Shown here in pieces: positions 45,369 through 51,300 of a stretch of DNA of 64,000 bases. Each line of letters opens with the position of its first letter. Within the stretch, counting starts at the first letter, position 1. A program made the position numbers and the translations under genes. The stretch comes from Chitinophagaceae bacterium (GTDB lineage: Bacteria > Bacteroidota > Bacteroidia > Chitinophagales > Chitinophagaceae): NCBI GenBank assembly GCA_019747705.1, contig JAIEQM010000031.1, positions 59,264-123,263 on the forward strand, read 5' to 3'. The notes beneath the pieces are model-generated. The model made no database searches and was not told the origin of the DNA. It saw only the letters and a program-made list of their open reading frames with translations.

Positions 45369-45923
45369 TCAACTTAAATTGTTCTTTAATTTTTCCATTT
45401 GCATTAAATGTCTTTTGGCATGCTGAACCAGGAAGTAGATGTAATGATAAACATCTATTTTATCTAAATTATTTACTGTCATAGTTGTCTTATACAATAC
45501 TCCTTCACCATTTGATAATTGATTAAGCAGACTTAAGCATTCACTTAACTGCATATCCAATCTTCTCCTTATTTCCTGCAAGGATAACAAACCCGTTGGC
45601 TCCATGTGCACCGGCCTGTTCCATTCAAACGATTGGTGCTCTCCAATTGCTTTTAACTTGTACCAGTCAAGGTCGTAGTTTTCAAGCTCTGATGAAAAGT
45701 TACTATTCTTTGCTTTTTCTAAAGCCTTTACTGCTCCTTTATGAATAAGGATAAGTAAATAGTGATTGGTTAATGAAATATGCTCCAGTATCTGAATTAC
45801 TGACCAGCCTCCACCTGCAGGTTTGTAATTCAGCAATGTCGTATCGCTTTCAAACCAGTGAAAAATTTCATTAAAAGTATCAGTCAGCTCATTCGTTATT
45901 CTATCAATTACATGACGTATCAT
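45369..45923 (-). CDS. DinB-like four-helix protein
   Basis: The protein has 184 residues and lies 4 bases upstream of the second nucleotidyltransferase start. The segment GGGWSVIQILEHISLTNHYLL (about 37-57) contains the first metal His of the DinB_2 fold, and QHAKRHLMQMEKL near the end gives the later His residues. DinB proteins bind a metal with three His; many are thiol-dependent S-transferases or have unknown roles. A direct part in RNA repair is not known, and it may simply be a passenger of the cluster. Confidence 0.78.
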   Translation of the reverse strand: MIRHVIDRITNELTDTFNEIFHWFESDTTLLNYKPAGGGWSVIQILEHISLTNHYLLILIHKGAVKALEKAKNSNFSSELENYDLDWYKLKAIGEHQSFEWNRPVHMEPTGLLSLQEIRRRLDMQLSECLSLLNQLSNGEGVLYKTTMTVNNLDKIDVYHYIYFLVQHAKRHLMQMEKLKNNLS

Positions 45924-45951
45924 TTTCTGTTTTAAAGTTAACTTTTGTTTT

Positions 45952-46062
45952 GTTCAATAGAATTACCAAACGTACAAGTGTCAAGACGCTTGCGGTCTTG
46001 ATGCCGAATGACAACTTCGGCATACGACGCAACAACAGCTCAATAGCAGCAATGGCGGCGAC
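45952..46062 (+). repeat. Dispersed intergenic repeat, copy 2
   Basis: Read on the plus strand, this unit begins TTCAATAGAATT, carries AAGACGC TT GCGGTCTT (hairpin, 45983-45999), then ATGCCGAA...TTCGGCAT (46001-46022) and ends near CAATAGCAGC. It is about 100 bases alike with the copy at 35037-35134. A shorter relative at 61526-61590 lacks the central two hairpins. The unit sits in the gap between the slipin and DinB genes. Confidence 0.65.
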
Positions 46063-46097
46063 TACATAAAAATAATCACCCGCCATTACAAACTATT

Positions 46098-47222
46098 TTA
46101 TTTCTGCGGCACAAAAATCTGCTTCAGCTGTTCAATGAGTACACCATTGCCGTTTATGCTGATGCTGCTGATTTTATCAGCAATCTTTTCCACGTATTCC
46201 ATCTCTTTCAGTTTCCACAGCATGGCATTGTCTTCCATCAGCTTGGCAGTGTTGAGCAAACTACGGGTGCTGGCAGTTTCTTCACGACGCATAATGGTGT
46301 TGGCCTGTGCTTTCTTTTCGGCTACCAATACCTGGTTCATGATTTCTTTTACATCACCCGGCAAAATGATATCACGGATACCAAAGCCGCTTACCTGCAC
46401 ACCCAGCACTTCTGCTTTTTCTTTTACGTTTTGCAGAATGAAAGCCTGTCCGACAGATTCGTTCTGGCGGGGCGCAATACCATTCCTACTCTCCAGCAAT
46501 TCATCAAAGCTGTATCCTGCAATGTACTCACGCAGCGCCAGTTGAAAAGCCACGTACAATTGTTTATCGTACTCTTTGTTTTGCAACAGGGCTTTTTCAA
46601 TATTGCTCACTTTGTATTGTGCCCATGCGTTGATACGCAGCGCCGCTTTATCTTTTGTCAGAATTTCCTGGCCGTTTACTTCCAGTTGCTGACCACGCAT
46701 ATCCACCCGTGCCATTTGCACTGAAATGCTGTTGCGCCAGAAATAATAAATACCAGGCTCCAGCACTTTGCTGTACTTACCATCCACAATCAATACCGCT
46801 TTTTCATAGTTCTCCACAGTAATGCTGCGAACGTAGGGCAACACTTTGCTGTTTTGCAAAGTAGTACGGTCAATGGCTTCAGTGATTTCAATTTTGCTGG
46901 TATCAGCTTTAATGAAATCATACTGAATCACAGTTTTCCAGTAAGCATAACGACCGGCGGTCAACACTTGTTTGAGCAAATCGTTTTCATATTGCAATAC
47001 AATTTCATTGTCTTTTACCTCTGCCAGTTGCAACGCATTGGCCAGCTCCGCATCCTGCAACAGGATGTTGAGCTCAACAGGCGCAATAAATGGTTTGATA
47101 ATATCATACACATATACCTGCTCATTCCACAGCCAGTATTTACCTTCTTTCAGCATTTTTTTGTACACGCCGTTTTTAAATACCAAACCCATTTGGTAGG
47201 CGTTGATGTTTACTTTTTTCAT
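46098..47222 (-). CDS. Slipin (SPFH/band-7) family protein
   Basis: The protein has 374 residues, somewhat long for a slipin. The SPFH core covers about 135-330: VENYEKAVLIVDGKYSKVLEPG, ALRINAWAQYKVSNIEKALL, LREYIAGYSFDELLESR and GVQVSGFGIRDIILPGDVKEIM, followed by a helix rich in Ala, Glu and Lys (AEKKAQANTIMRREETAS). The first 130 residues repeat a slipin-like N-terminal pattern (NQMGLVFKNGVYKKMLKEGKY-like; then a second copy). No clear N-terminal membrane hairpin is visible. It probably forms oligomeric scaffolds. Slipins near RtcB genes are reported in comparative genomics, as I recall. Confidence 0.85.
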   Translation of the reverse strand: MKKVNINAYQMGLVFKNGVYKKMLKEGKYWLWNEQVYVYDIIKPFIAPVELNILLQDAELANALQLAEVKDNEIVLQYENDLLKQVLTAGRYAYWKTVIQYDFIKADTSKIEITEAIDRTTLQNSKVLPYVRSITVENYEKAVLIVDGKYSKVLEPGIYYFWRNSISVQMARVDMRGQQLEVNGQEILTKDKAALRINAWAQYKVSNIEKALLQNKEYDKQLYVAFQLALREYIAGYSFDELLESRNGIAPRQNESVGQAFILQNVKEKAEVLGVQVSGFGIRDIILPGDVKEIMNQVLVAEKKAQANTIMRREETASTRSLLNTAKLMEDNAMLWKLKEMEYVEKIADKISSISINGNGVLIEQLKQIFVPQK

Positions 47223-47705
47223 AGCCCCTCCTAACCTCCCCCAAGGGGAGGAATTTAAACGTTACTAATAAATTATTGTTAGTTTACCTCACCCTCATTC
47301 CCTCTCCACCTCATCCGCCTTCGGCAGCTTCTCCTTAAGGAGAAGGACAAACGAAACGGAATTGGTTTCAAGGGAGGCCGGGCAATTGGTTTTAAATCAG
47401 CTTTTGTTTTTTACACTTCAGCCATTATACCAGTTTCACCAATTTTAAAAGCCATTGTTATTTACTACCCGGTAAATACGGAGGCTGATTTCAAAAATGC
47501 TGATTGTGTCAGTAAACAGTTTCTTTATGATGCCGCCTGTTGCTGCATCACTTTAAAATGGCTTAGTGAACCAATGTTCATTTTATTTACACCAGTCTGC
47601 AGAGTGTTTACCCGGTTGCGTTGGTAAGACGTGTTAGGTTTTTGAAACCTGACACGTTTAAACCGCAGCAGACAAATAACTCCGGCTTTAGTTTTTCACC
47701 ATTTG
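47223..47705. other. Intergenic region between slipin and tRNA-like sequences, repeats only
   Basis: This 483-base stretch has no convincing ORF. It holds a G/C-rich repeat (47226-47256), a CTCCTTAAGGAG palindrome near 47330-47341, and a strong hairpin at 47629-47657. No promoter motif of Bacteroidetes type was found for the slipin gene. Confidence 0.5.
47629..47657. terminator. Strong stem-loop, possible terminator or processing site
   Basis: ACGTGT-AGGTTT pairs with AAACCT-ACACGT with small bulges around a TTG loop. It lies downstream (minus direction) of the tRNA-like sequences and upstream of slipin. No long T-tract follows, so it may shape RNA ends rather than stop transcription. Confidence 0.4.
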
Positions 47706-47772
47706 AGAAGCGGTGTACTTCCTGAATCACAGATTATAAGTCTGTTGCTCTAACCATTTGAGCTATTCACGC
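47706..47772 (-). pseudogene. tRNA-like sequence 1, broken 3' half, anticodon TAT
   Basis: A normal D-arm (TAGCTCAAATGGTTAGAGCA) and a perfect 5-bp anticodon stem ACAGA/TCTGT with loop CTTATAA (anticodon TAT) are present. The T-arm is only a GGAAG/CTTCT stem with loop TACACCG, without the TTCRA sequence, and the 3' acceptor strand that should pair with GCGTGAA is missing. It cannot fold as a complete tRNA. Confidence 0.6.
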
Positions 47773-47776
47773 TTTA

Positions 47777-47834
47777 AGTGAAACAGGAATCGAACCTGTA
47801 CTTTCTGTTGCTCTACCCACTGAGCTATTCCACC
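47777..47834 (-). pseudogene. tRNA-like sequence 2, lacking the anticodon arm
   Basis: The D-arm (TAGCTCAGTGGGTAGAGCA) and a canonical T-arm (ACAGG TTCGATT CCTGT) are intact and a 6-bp acceptor GTGGAA/TTTCAC can form. Between D-arm and T-arm only about nine bases (ACAGAAAGT) remain, so the anticodon arm is deleted. The 58-base element could fold into a minimal tRNA-like structure. Confidence 0.6.
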
Positions 47835-47837
47835 AAA

Positions 47838-47927
47838 GGCAGAAAAGGGAGTCGAACCCTTGACCCACAGGTTATAGAGGGAACCGCATATTGATGCAAC
47901 AGCATACAGATAGCTACTGCGTCTGCA
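47838..47927 (-). pseudogene. tRNA-like sequence 3, degenerate
   Basis: A perfect T-arm (AAGGG TTCGACT CCCTT) and 3' acceptor TTCTGC pair with GCAGA about 85 bases upstream. The D-arm and anticodon arm are distorted; GGTT/AACC around CCCTCTAT is the only stem where the anticodon should be. I cannot assign an anticodon. Confidence 0.5.
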
Positions 47928-48043
47928 CTATGATGTTTCTTTGAAACATTCATCCGGTTTGCTGTCAACATACAAATACCCTTCTTGCCGTTAAGCAAGC
48001 TTTTGAGTTGATGCTTTTCATCAACCATATTTTAAAGAACTTT

Positions 48044-48532
48044 TTACTGCACCACCTTATTTGCACAACTCGAACTTGCAAATGCATGTGGTTTTGCTTT
48101 GAAAGCAAACCCCATTCCCATAATATAACCCATCGCTTCTTTCAATGCATCATTGCTTTTGAAATTGGGGTTGGTGTTAATATCGGCATGCACTTCCATA
48201 TCCACATTAAATGCGGTAAACACATCACACAATGCAAAAGCCACTTCAATACTCTTTGCAACCTCCTGCAGCATCCGTTGTTTAATGCTCATGCGCTGTT
48301 TGGTAGTTTCATTGTGTATATACATAAAACCTCCTTTGCCTTTGCGGATGAACACGATTACGGTTGCAAATTCCGTTTCCCGGCTCTTCACCTGGCTATC
48401 GGTACCAATGCACACTTTCAATTCATGACCGGCAGCTTTTTCCCGCATCAATACTTCCCTTACTTCCTCAGCAATGGGCACATGAATGCGCTGCCCATTT
48501 AATTTTCTCCATTGTTGTTGTTCTGTTTCCAT
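48044..48532 (-). CDS. YkuK-type (DUF458) RNase H-like protein
   Basis: I start at ATG 48532-48530 (METEQQQWRKLNGQRIHVPI); a longer frame adds 21 residues unlike the family. The 162-residue protein has KVCIGTDSQV (about 39-48) with an Asp at the first RNase H position, FMYIHNETTKQRM, VEVHADINTNPNFKSNDALKEA-like middle and FKAKPHAFASSSCANK at the end, the order known from B. subtilis YkuK. RNase H folds often act on nucleic acids; for YkuK no function is established. Its place between tRNA-like elements suggests an RNA substrate. Confidence 0.85.
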   Translation of the reverse strand: METEQQQWRKLNGQRIHVPIAEEVREVLMREKAAGHELKVCIGTDSQVKSRETEFATVIVFIRKGKGGFMYIHNETTKQRMSIKQRMLQEVAKSIEVAFALCDVFTAFNVDMEVHADINTNPNFKSNDALKEAMGYIMGMGFAFKAKPHAFASSSCANKVVQ

Positions 48533-48634
48533 TGTTTGTGTTTTTATTTTGTTTACCGGCTTTAGTTCCCTGATGGAGCGACATTGGCGAATCATTCACC
48601 GGATGATTCGAAGGCTCCGTTCAACATTTGTTTT

Positions 48635-49375
48635 TCAATTGTTCTTTATTAAATCCAGCACCTGGCTGATGGATTTATTTTTAAAAGGGTGTTGTTCATT
48701 ATACTTTTCAACATCATTCCAAACCCAATTTCCATAAGAGCCATGCATAATTTTGATTTGCCGTTTTCTAAAATCATTTCTTTCCAGAAAATTTGTAATC
48801 CCCTGAATCCTGCTTTCAAGTTCACCATCTTTCTTCCTGATCTTATCAATCATGTTTGGAGCAATTTTTAATACAAATCGCCAAGGTTCCCTGAAAACAT
48901 ATTTTATTTCACTTCTTCCGTAATTACTGACATGTAAAACAGCATCAAACATTTGCCTTTCCACATCTGTAAAAGCAAGTTTTTTAAACTGCCATTCGCT
49001 GCATTCCAGTAGTTTTTGTGGCTTTAACACATAGATCTTTTTCCCAAACCTTCGTCTCTTTACTTTAAAATCTTTACGCCAGCTCCAGTCATACGTATTA
49101 ATTTTCTTAAGTATCGTTTCAAAAAAATCAGCCTGCTTGCATTTTGCCACATCTTCTCTTAGTACAAAAAAGCGTTTCCAGCCTTTTTGCACCGGGGGAG
49201 TTAATGGCTCCCAACCCAGGTTTCTTTTCTGAATCAGCAGGGCTCTTTCTTTTTTATACAGGGCTATTAACTGCTTGTCAAAATCTTCGTATTGCATGCG
49301 TTTCTTTTGCCTTGCCGTACGTAATCTGTATGAAAGAATATGTTCTCCATAATGATCCATAAGTTTTGTGTCCAT
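48635..49375 (-). CDS. Hypothetical protein between YkuK-like gene and tRNA array
   Basis: The frame is open to 49414; I take ATG 49375 (MDTKLMDHYGEHILSYRLRT) because the 13 residues before it lack character. The 246-residue protein is basic (many Lys and Arg), with helix-forming EDFDKQLIALYKKERALLIQKR, aromatic patches such as YDWSWRKDFKVKRRRFGKK and HGSYGNWVWNDVEKY. No signal peptide, membrane span or known motif is seen. Basic charge and tRNA neighbours suggest nucleic acid binding, but this is inference. Confidence 0.65.
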   Translation of the reverse strand: MDTKLMDHYGEHILSYRLRTARQKKRMQYEDFDKQLIALYKKERALLIQKRNLGWEPLTPPVQKGWKRFFVLREDVAKCKQADFFETILKKINTYDWSWRKDFKVKRRRFGKKIYVLKPQKLLECSEWQFKKLAFTDVERQMFDAVLHVSNYGRSEIKYVFREPWRFVLKIAPNMIDKIRKKDGELESRIQGITNFLERNDFRKRQIKIMHGSYGNWVWNDVEKYNEQHPFKNKSISQVLDLIKNN

Positions 49376-49485
49376 AATGATTGAATTTGTTCCGTTCGAA
49401 AACTGCGATGCCATTGCACCATTTCGCTTCTATTTTTCATTATGAACTGATTTGTTTTTTTCATTTTTGCTTTTTTATTTTTTTA

Positions 49486-49520
49486 AACCACCGCCAGGGT
49501 TTGCAACCGCTGACGGGGTT
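49486..49520 (+). terminator. Hairpin at the downstream end of the tRNA array
   Basis: Plus strand: AACCACCGCCAG pairs with CTGACGGGGTT and is followed by TTTT at 49521-49524 (part of a six-T run), so it reads as an intrinsic terminator on the plus strand. On the minus strand it forms just after tRNA-Phe but has no T-tract. A related palindrome and the same CAACCGCTGACGGGGTTTT sequence recur at 50021-50040 next to tRNA-Asn, so it may be a repeat unit. Confidence 0.45.
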
Positions 49521-49526
49521 TTTTGC

Positions 49527-49597
49527 GGACGAAACAGGATTCGAACCTGTACAATTGCGGCTTCAACGCAGTGCTCTACCATTGGAGCTATTCGTCC
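49527..49597 (-). tRNA. tRNA-Phe (GAA)
   Basis: All arms fold: acceptor GGACGAA/TTCGTCC perfect, D-arm GCTC/GAGC, anticodon stem CTGCG/CGCAA with one mismatch, loop TTGAAGC, T-arm ACAGG TTCGAAT CCTGT. CCA is not encoded. It is the last gene of the array in transcription order. Confidence 0.88.
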
Positions 49598-49673
49598 ATT
49601 TTGTTTGTTATAGTTTGTGTTGACTGATATCTTATTGCCTCATTGCCGAATTACAAACCATATCAAACATTGC

Positions 49674-49756
49674 GGAGAGTGTAAGAATCGAACTTACCCG
49701 GGCAAAACCCGACCATGACTTAGCAAGCCAGTGCGATACCGCTCTGCCAACTCTCC
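49674..49756 (-). tRNA. tRNA-Ser (GCT)
   Basis: Acceptor GGAGAGT/ACTCTCC is perfect; anticodon loop TTGCTAA gives GCT; a long variable arm (GTCGGGTTTTGCCCGG) and T-arm GTAAG TTCGATT CTTAC identify a class II serine tRNA. The anticodon stem has a mismatch at its base. CCA is not encoded. Confidence 0.88.
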
Positions 49757-49795
49757 AAATTTTTCCTTCTTCGCTGGGGCTACGAAGGACAAGGC

Positions 49796-49882
49796 GGAGA
49801 GAAAGAGATTCGAACTCTTGATCCCGTCATTGCGGGACAGTCTGTTTTCAAGACAGCTTCCATGACCAACCGGACTCCCTCC
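49796..49882 (-). tRNA. tRNA-Ser (TGA)
   Basis: Acceptor GGAGGGA/TCTCTCC with one G-T pair, anticodon loop CTTGAAA (TGA), T-arm AAGAG TTCGAAT CTCTT. The long variable arm is formed by TCCCG CAATGA CGGGA, the same GC palindrome type that appears in abnormal positions in other genes of the array. Confidence 0.87.
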
Positions 49883-49890
49883 AACTTTGT

Positions 49891-49975
49891 GTGAGTGGTT
49901 GGATTCAAACCAACTCAGTCAACAACGACAACAGATTTACAGTCTGCCACGACTCTTCAACTTCGTCGCACTCAC
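49891..49975 (-). tRNA. tRNA-Tyr (GTA)
   Basis: Acceptor GTGAGTG/CACTCAC perfect, D-arm CGAC/GTCG, anticodon stem GCAGA/TCTGT with loop CTGTAAA (GTA), long variable arm, T-arm GTTGG TTTGAAT CCAAC. Class II as expected for bacterial tyrosine tRNA. Confidence 0.88.
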
Positions 49976-50041
49976 ATTATTTTCAAACCGCCGTCAGTGT
50001 ACTTCAACTTCTATCAGCATCAACCGCTGACGGGGTTTTGC

Positions 50042-50111
50042 GGAAACAGAATGATTCGAACATTCATCTGATGGCTAACAACCAACTGTTCTTCCGTTGA
50101 ACTATGTTTCC
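50042..50111 (-). tRNA. tRNA-Asn (GTT)
   Basis: Acceptor GGAAACA/TGTTTCC perfect, D-arm GTTC/GAAC, anticodon loop TTGTTAG (GTT), T-arm GAATG TTCGAAT CATTC. The 70-base gene is followed by a GC repeat that resembles the hairpin after tRNA-Phe. Confidence 0.87.
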
Positions 50112-50124
50112 ATTTTCACTTTGC

Positions 50125-50196
50125 TGATTCGAAGAGAGTTGAACTCTTACCTTTCGGTTTAGAAGACCGATGCACTTCCAATTATGCTACGAATCA
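50125..50196 (-). tRNA. tRNA-Arg (TCT)
   Basis: Acceptor TGATTCG/CGAATCA perfect with discriminator G, D-arm GCAT/GTGC, anticodon stem TCGGT/ACCGA with loop CTTCTAA (TCT), T-arm AAGAG TTCAACT CTCTT. Confidence 0.88.
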
Positions 50197-50209
50197 ATTC
50201 AAATCCTGT

Positions 50210-50283
50210 TGGCCCGGTGAGATTCGAACTCACAACCTCCCGGTTAAAAGCCGGGAACATCTATCCAGTTGAGCTACGAGCCA
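50210..50283 (-). tRNA. tRNA-Lys (TTT)
   Basis: Acceptor TGGCTCG/CGGGCCA pairs fully with one T-G, anticodon stem CCCGG/CCGGG with loop CTTTTAA (TTT), T-arm GTGAG TTCGAAT CTCAC. This is one of the most regular genes of the array; the D-stem is slightly weak. Confidence 0.9.
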
Positions 50284-50294
50284 ATATTTTTTGT

Positions 50295-50366
50295 TGCGGC
50301 TGTCCCGCCTTTGCGGGACAACTTCTGCCATGTAAAAACAGATTTCTTCCATTGAATTAAGCCGCA
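50295..50366 (-). tRNA. tRNA-Val (TAC)-like with palindrome in place of the T-arm
   Basis: Acceptor TGCGGCT/AGCCGCA is perfect, the D-arm is TTC AATGGAA GAA, and the anticodon stem CTGTT/GGCAG holds loop TTTACAT (TAC). The T-arm is replaced by GTCCCGC/GCGGGAC (50302-50319) with a four-base loop; no TTCRA sequence exists. The total length is still 72, so the swap kept normal tRNA size. Confidence 0.65.
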
Positions 50367-50386
50367 TTCTTTCATACCGTTTTTGT

Positions 50387-50460
50387 GATGACTAAAGGAC
50401 CCGAACCTTTAACCTGTACCGTATCAGAGTACTGCTCTTAACCAATTGAGCTAAGTCATC
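50387..50460 (-). tRNA. tRNA-Ile (GAT)
   Basis: Acceptor GATGACT/AGTCATC perfect, D-arm GCTC/GAGC, anticodon stem GTACT/GGTAC with loop CTGATAC (GAT), T-arm AAAGG TTCGGGT CCTTT. The 74-base gene is regular. Confidence 0.9.
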
Positions 50461-50469
50461 ATTCAATGT

Positions 50470-50540
50470 TGCGGCTTTCAGATTCGAACTGAAATGTTCT
50501 GCCTTATGAGAGCAGTGTGTTACCGTTACACCAAACCGCA
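50470..50540 (-). tRNA. tRNA-Met (CAT)
   Basis: Acceptor TGCGGTT/AGCCGCA with one T-G, D-stem GTGT/ACAC, anticodon stem CTGCT/GGCAG with loop CTCATAA (CAT), T-arm TTCAG TTCGAAT CTGAA. Elongator Met or the lysidine-type Ile2 both fit CAT; initiator tRNA is unlikely because the GGG/CCC anticodon stem is missing. Confidence 0.85.
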
Positions 50541-50554
50541 ATTACTTTTCTTGT

Positions 50555-50626
50555 TGACCTGAAGAGATTTGAACTCTTAACCTTGAACGTATAAGGTTCC
50601 TGCTCTCACCATTGAGCTACAGGTCA
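50555..50626 (-). tRNA. tRNA-Ile (TAT)
   Basis: Acceptor TGACCTG/CAGGTCA perfect, D-arm GCTC/GAGC, anticodon stem GGAAC/GTTCA with one mismatch, loop CTTATAC (TAT), T-arm AAGAG TTCAAAT CTCTT. A TAT anticodon is rare in bacteria, which normally read ATA with a lysidine-modified CAT. Confidence 0.83.
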
Positions 50627-50637
50627 GTTATTAATGT

Positions 50638-50709
50638 AAGCCTGGTGTGATTCGAACACACACTTAATAGTTTCTAAAACTATTGCCTCTTCCGTTGGGC
50701 TACAGGCTT
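50638..50709 (-). tRNA. tRNA with anticodon TAG (Leu by code), short variable loop
   Basis: Acceptor AAGCCTG/CAGGCTT perfect, anticodon stem ATAGT/ACTAT with loop TTTAGAA (TAG), T-arm GTGTG TTCGAAT CACAC. The variable loop is only TAAGT, whereas leucine tRNAs are class II with a long arm. Amino acid identity is therefore uncertain. Confidence 0.78.
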
Positions 50710-50715
50710 GTTTGT

Positions 50716-50787
50716 TGACTTAACAAGATTCGAACTTGTATCTCTGTGTCCGTAGCACAGTATTCTCATCCATTGAACTATAAGTCA
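50716..50787 (-). tRNA. tRNA-Arg (ACG)
   Basis: Acceptor TGACTTA/TAAGTCA perfect, anticodon stem CTGTG/CACAG with loop CTACGGA (ACG), T-arm ACAAG TTCGAAT CTTGT. Regular except for a weak D-stem (GTTC/GAAT). Confidence 0.88.
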
Positions 50788-50794
50788 TTTTTTG

Positions 50795-50887
50795 TACGAC
50801 CTTCAGATTCGAACTGAAAACATTCAACTGCTATTTTCCTTTCAGAAAGAAAGGGAGTTGAACATGTTACCATTACACCCGGCCGTA
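50795..50887 (-). tRNA. tRNA-Glu (TTC)-like with extended anticodon arm
   Basis: Acceptor TACGGCC/GGTCGTA and T-arm TTCAG TTCGAAT CTGAA are normal. The inner anticodon hairpin CCTTT/AAAGG with loop CTTTCTG (TTC at 50847-50845) sits on an additional 7-bp helix TTCAACT/AGTTGAA (50823-50829 with 50856-50862), separated by an asymmetric internal loop of 1 and 8 bases. The gene is 93 bases, about 20 longer than usual. Confidence 0.7.
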
Positions 50888-50900
50888 TTCTTTTTCTTTG

Positions 50901-50972
50901 GTTGACTGCGAGATTCGAACTCTGTTCTCCTGATTCACATTCAGGTATTTTGCCAATTAAACTACAGCCAAC
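50901..50972 (-). tRNA. tRNA-His (GTG)
   Basis: Anticodon stem CCTGA/TCAGG with loop ATGTGAA (GTG). The 5' end G can act as G-1 opposite the C at the 3' end, leaving acceptor TTGGCTG/CAGTCAA, which also restores TA at positions 8-9. The T-stem is then one base short (AGAG TTCGAAT CTCG). The slight T-stem defect fits the general decay of this array. Confidence 0.82.
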
Positions 50973-50980
50973 ATGTTTGT

Positions 50981-51051
50981 TGTCGGAGCTGGATTCGAAC
51001 CAACATCTTCAGATTCAAATTCTGAAATGCTTACCATTGCACCATCCAACA
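50981..51051 (-). tRNA. tRNA-Gln (TTG)
   Basis: Acceptor TGTTGGA/TCCGACA with one T-G, anticodon stem TCAGA/TCTGA with loop ATTTGAA (TTG), T-arm GTTGG TTCGAAT CCAGC. Discriminator A. Regular size of 71 bases. Confidence 0.87.
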
Positions 51052-51060
51052 AGTTTTTGC

Positions 51061-51135
51061 GGTTCGTACGGGAGTCGAACCCGCAGCATCAGATAGATCC
51101 CGCAAGTGCGGGATTAGCCATTACACCAACGAACC
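51061..51135 (-). tRNA. tRNA-like gene with GC palindrome in the D/anticodon region
   Basis: Acceptor GGTTCGT/ACGAACC and T-arm GCGGG TTCGACT CCCGT are normal, and the D-loop begins GTGTAATGGCTA. Then follows ATCCCGC/GCGGGAT (51097-51114) where the D-stem and anticodon arm should be, and a leftover CTATCTGATGC. No clear anticodon can be read; ATC in a poor stem is one option, which would be an Asp-type gene. Confidence 0.55.
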
Positions 51136-51141
51136 ATCAGT

Positions 51142-51212
51142 AACCCGTCCCGCTTTCAGCGGGATCATCACATTGAAAATGTGATATCCTGAACCAGTTA
51201 GAAGAACGGGTC
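51142..51212 (-). tRNA. tRNA-Glu (TTC)-like with palindrome as T-arm
   Basis: Acceptor GACCCGT/ACGGGTT pairs with one G-T, the D-loop is TTCTAACTGGTTCAGGA, and anticodon stem TCACA/TGTGA holds loop TTTTCAA (TTC). The T-arm is TCCCG CTGAAAG CGGGA (51148-51164), right in geometry (5 bp, 7 bases) but without the conserved TTCRA loop. Confidence 0.65.
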
Positions 51213-51221
51213 AATGATTGT

Positions 51222-51294
51222 GGACGGCAAGAGAATCGAACTCTTCACAAAAACATTGCAAGTGTTTTTCGCCAGCCCTGGAACATGACCGCCC
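51222..51294 (-). tRNA. tRNA-Ala (TGC)
   Basis: Acceptor GGGCGGT/GCCGTCC includes the G3-U70 wobble that identifies alanine tRNA. Anticodon stem AAACA/TGTTT with loop CTTGCAA (TGC), T-arm AAGAG TTCGATT CTCTT. The D-arm is weak. 73 bases. Confidence 0.82.
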
Positions 51295-51300
51295 ATGTTG

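Noticed and set aside
47825..48028. 67-residue ORF between YkuK-like gene and tRNA-like elements
   Set aside because: It overlaps tRNA-like element 3 and has no protein-like pattern.
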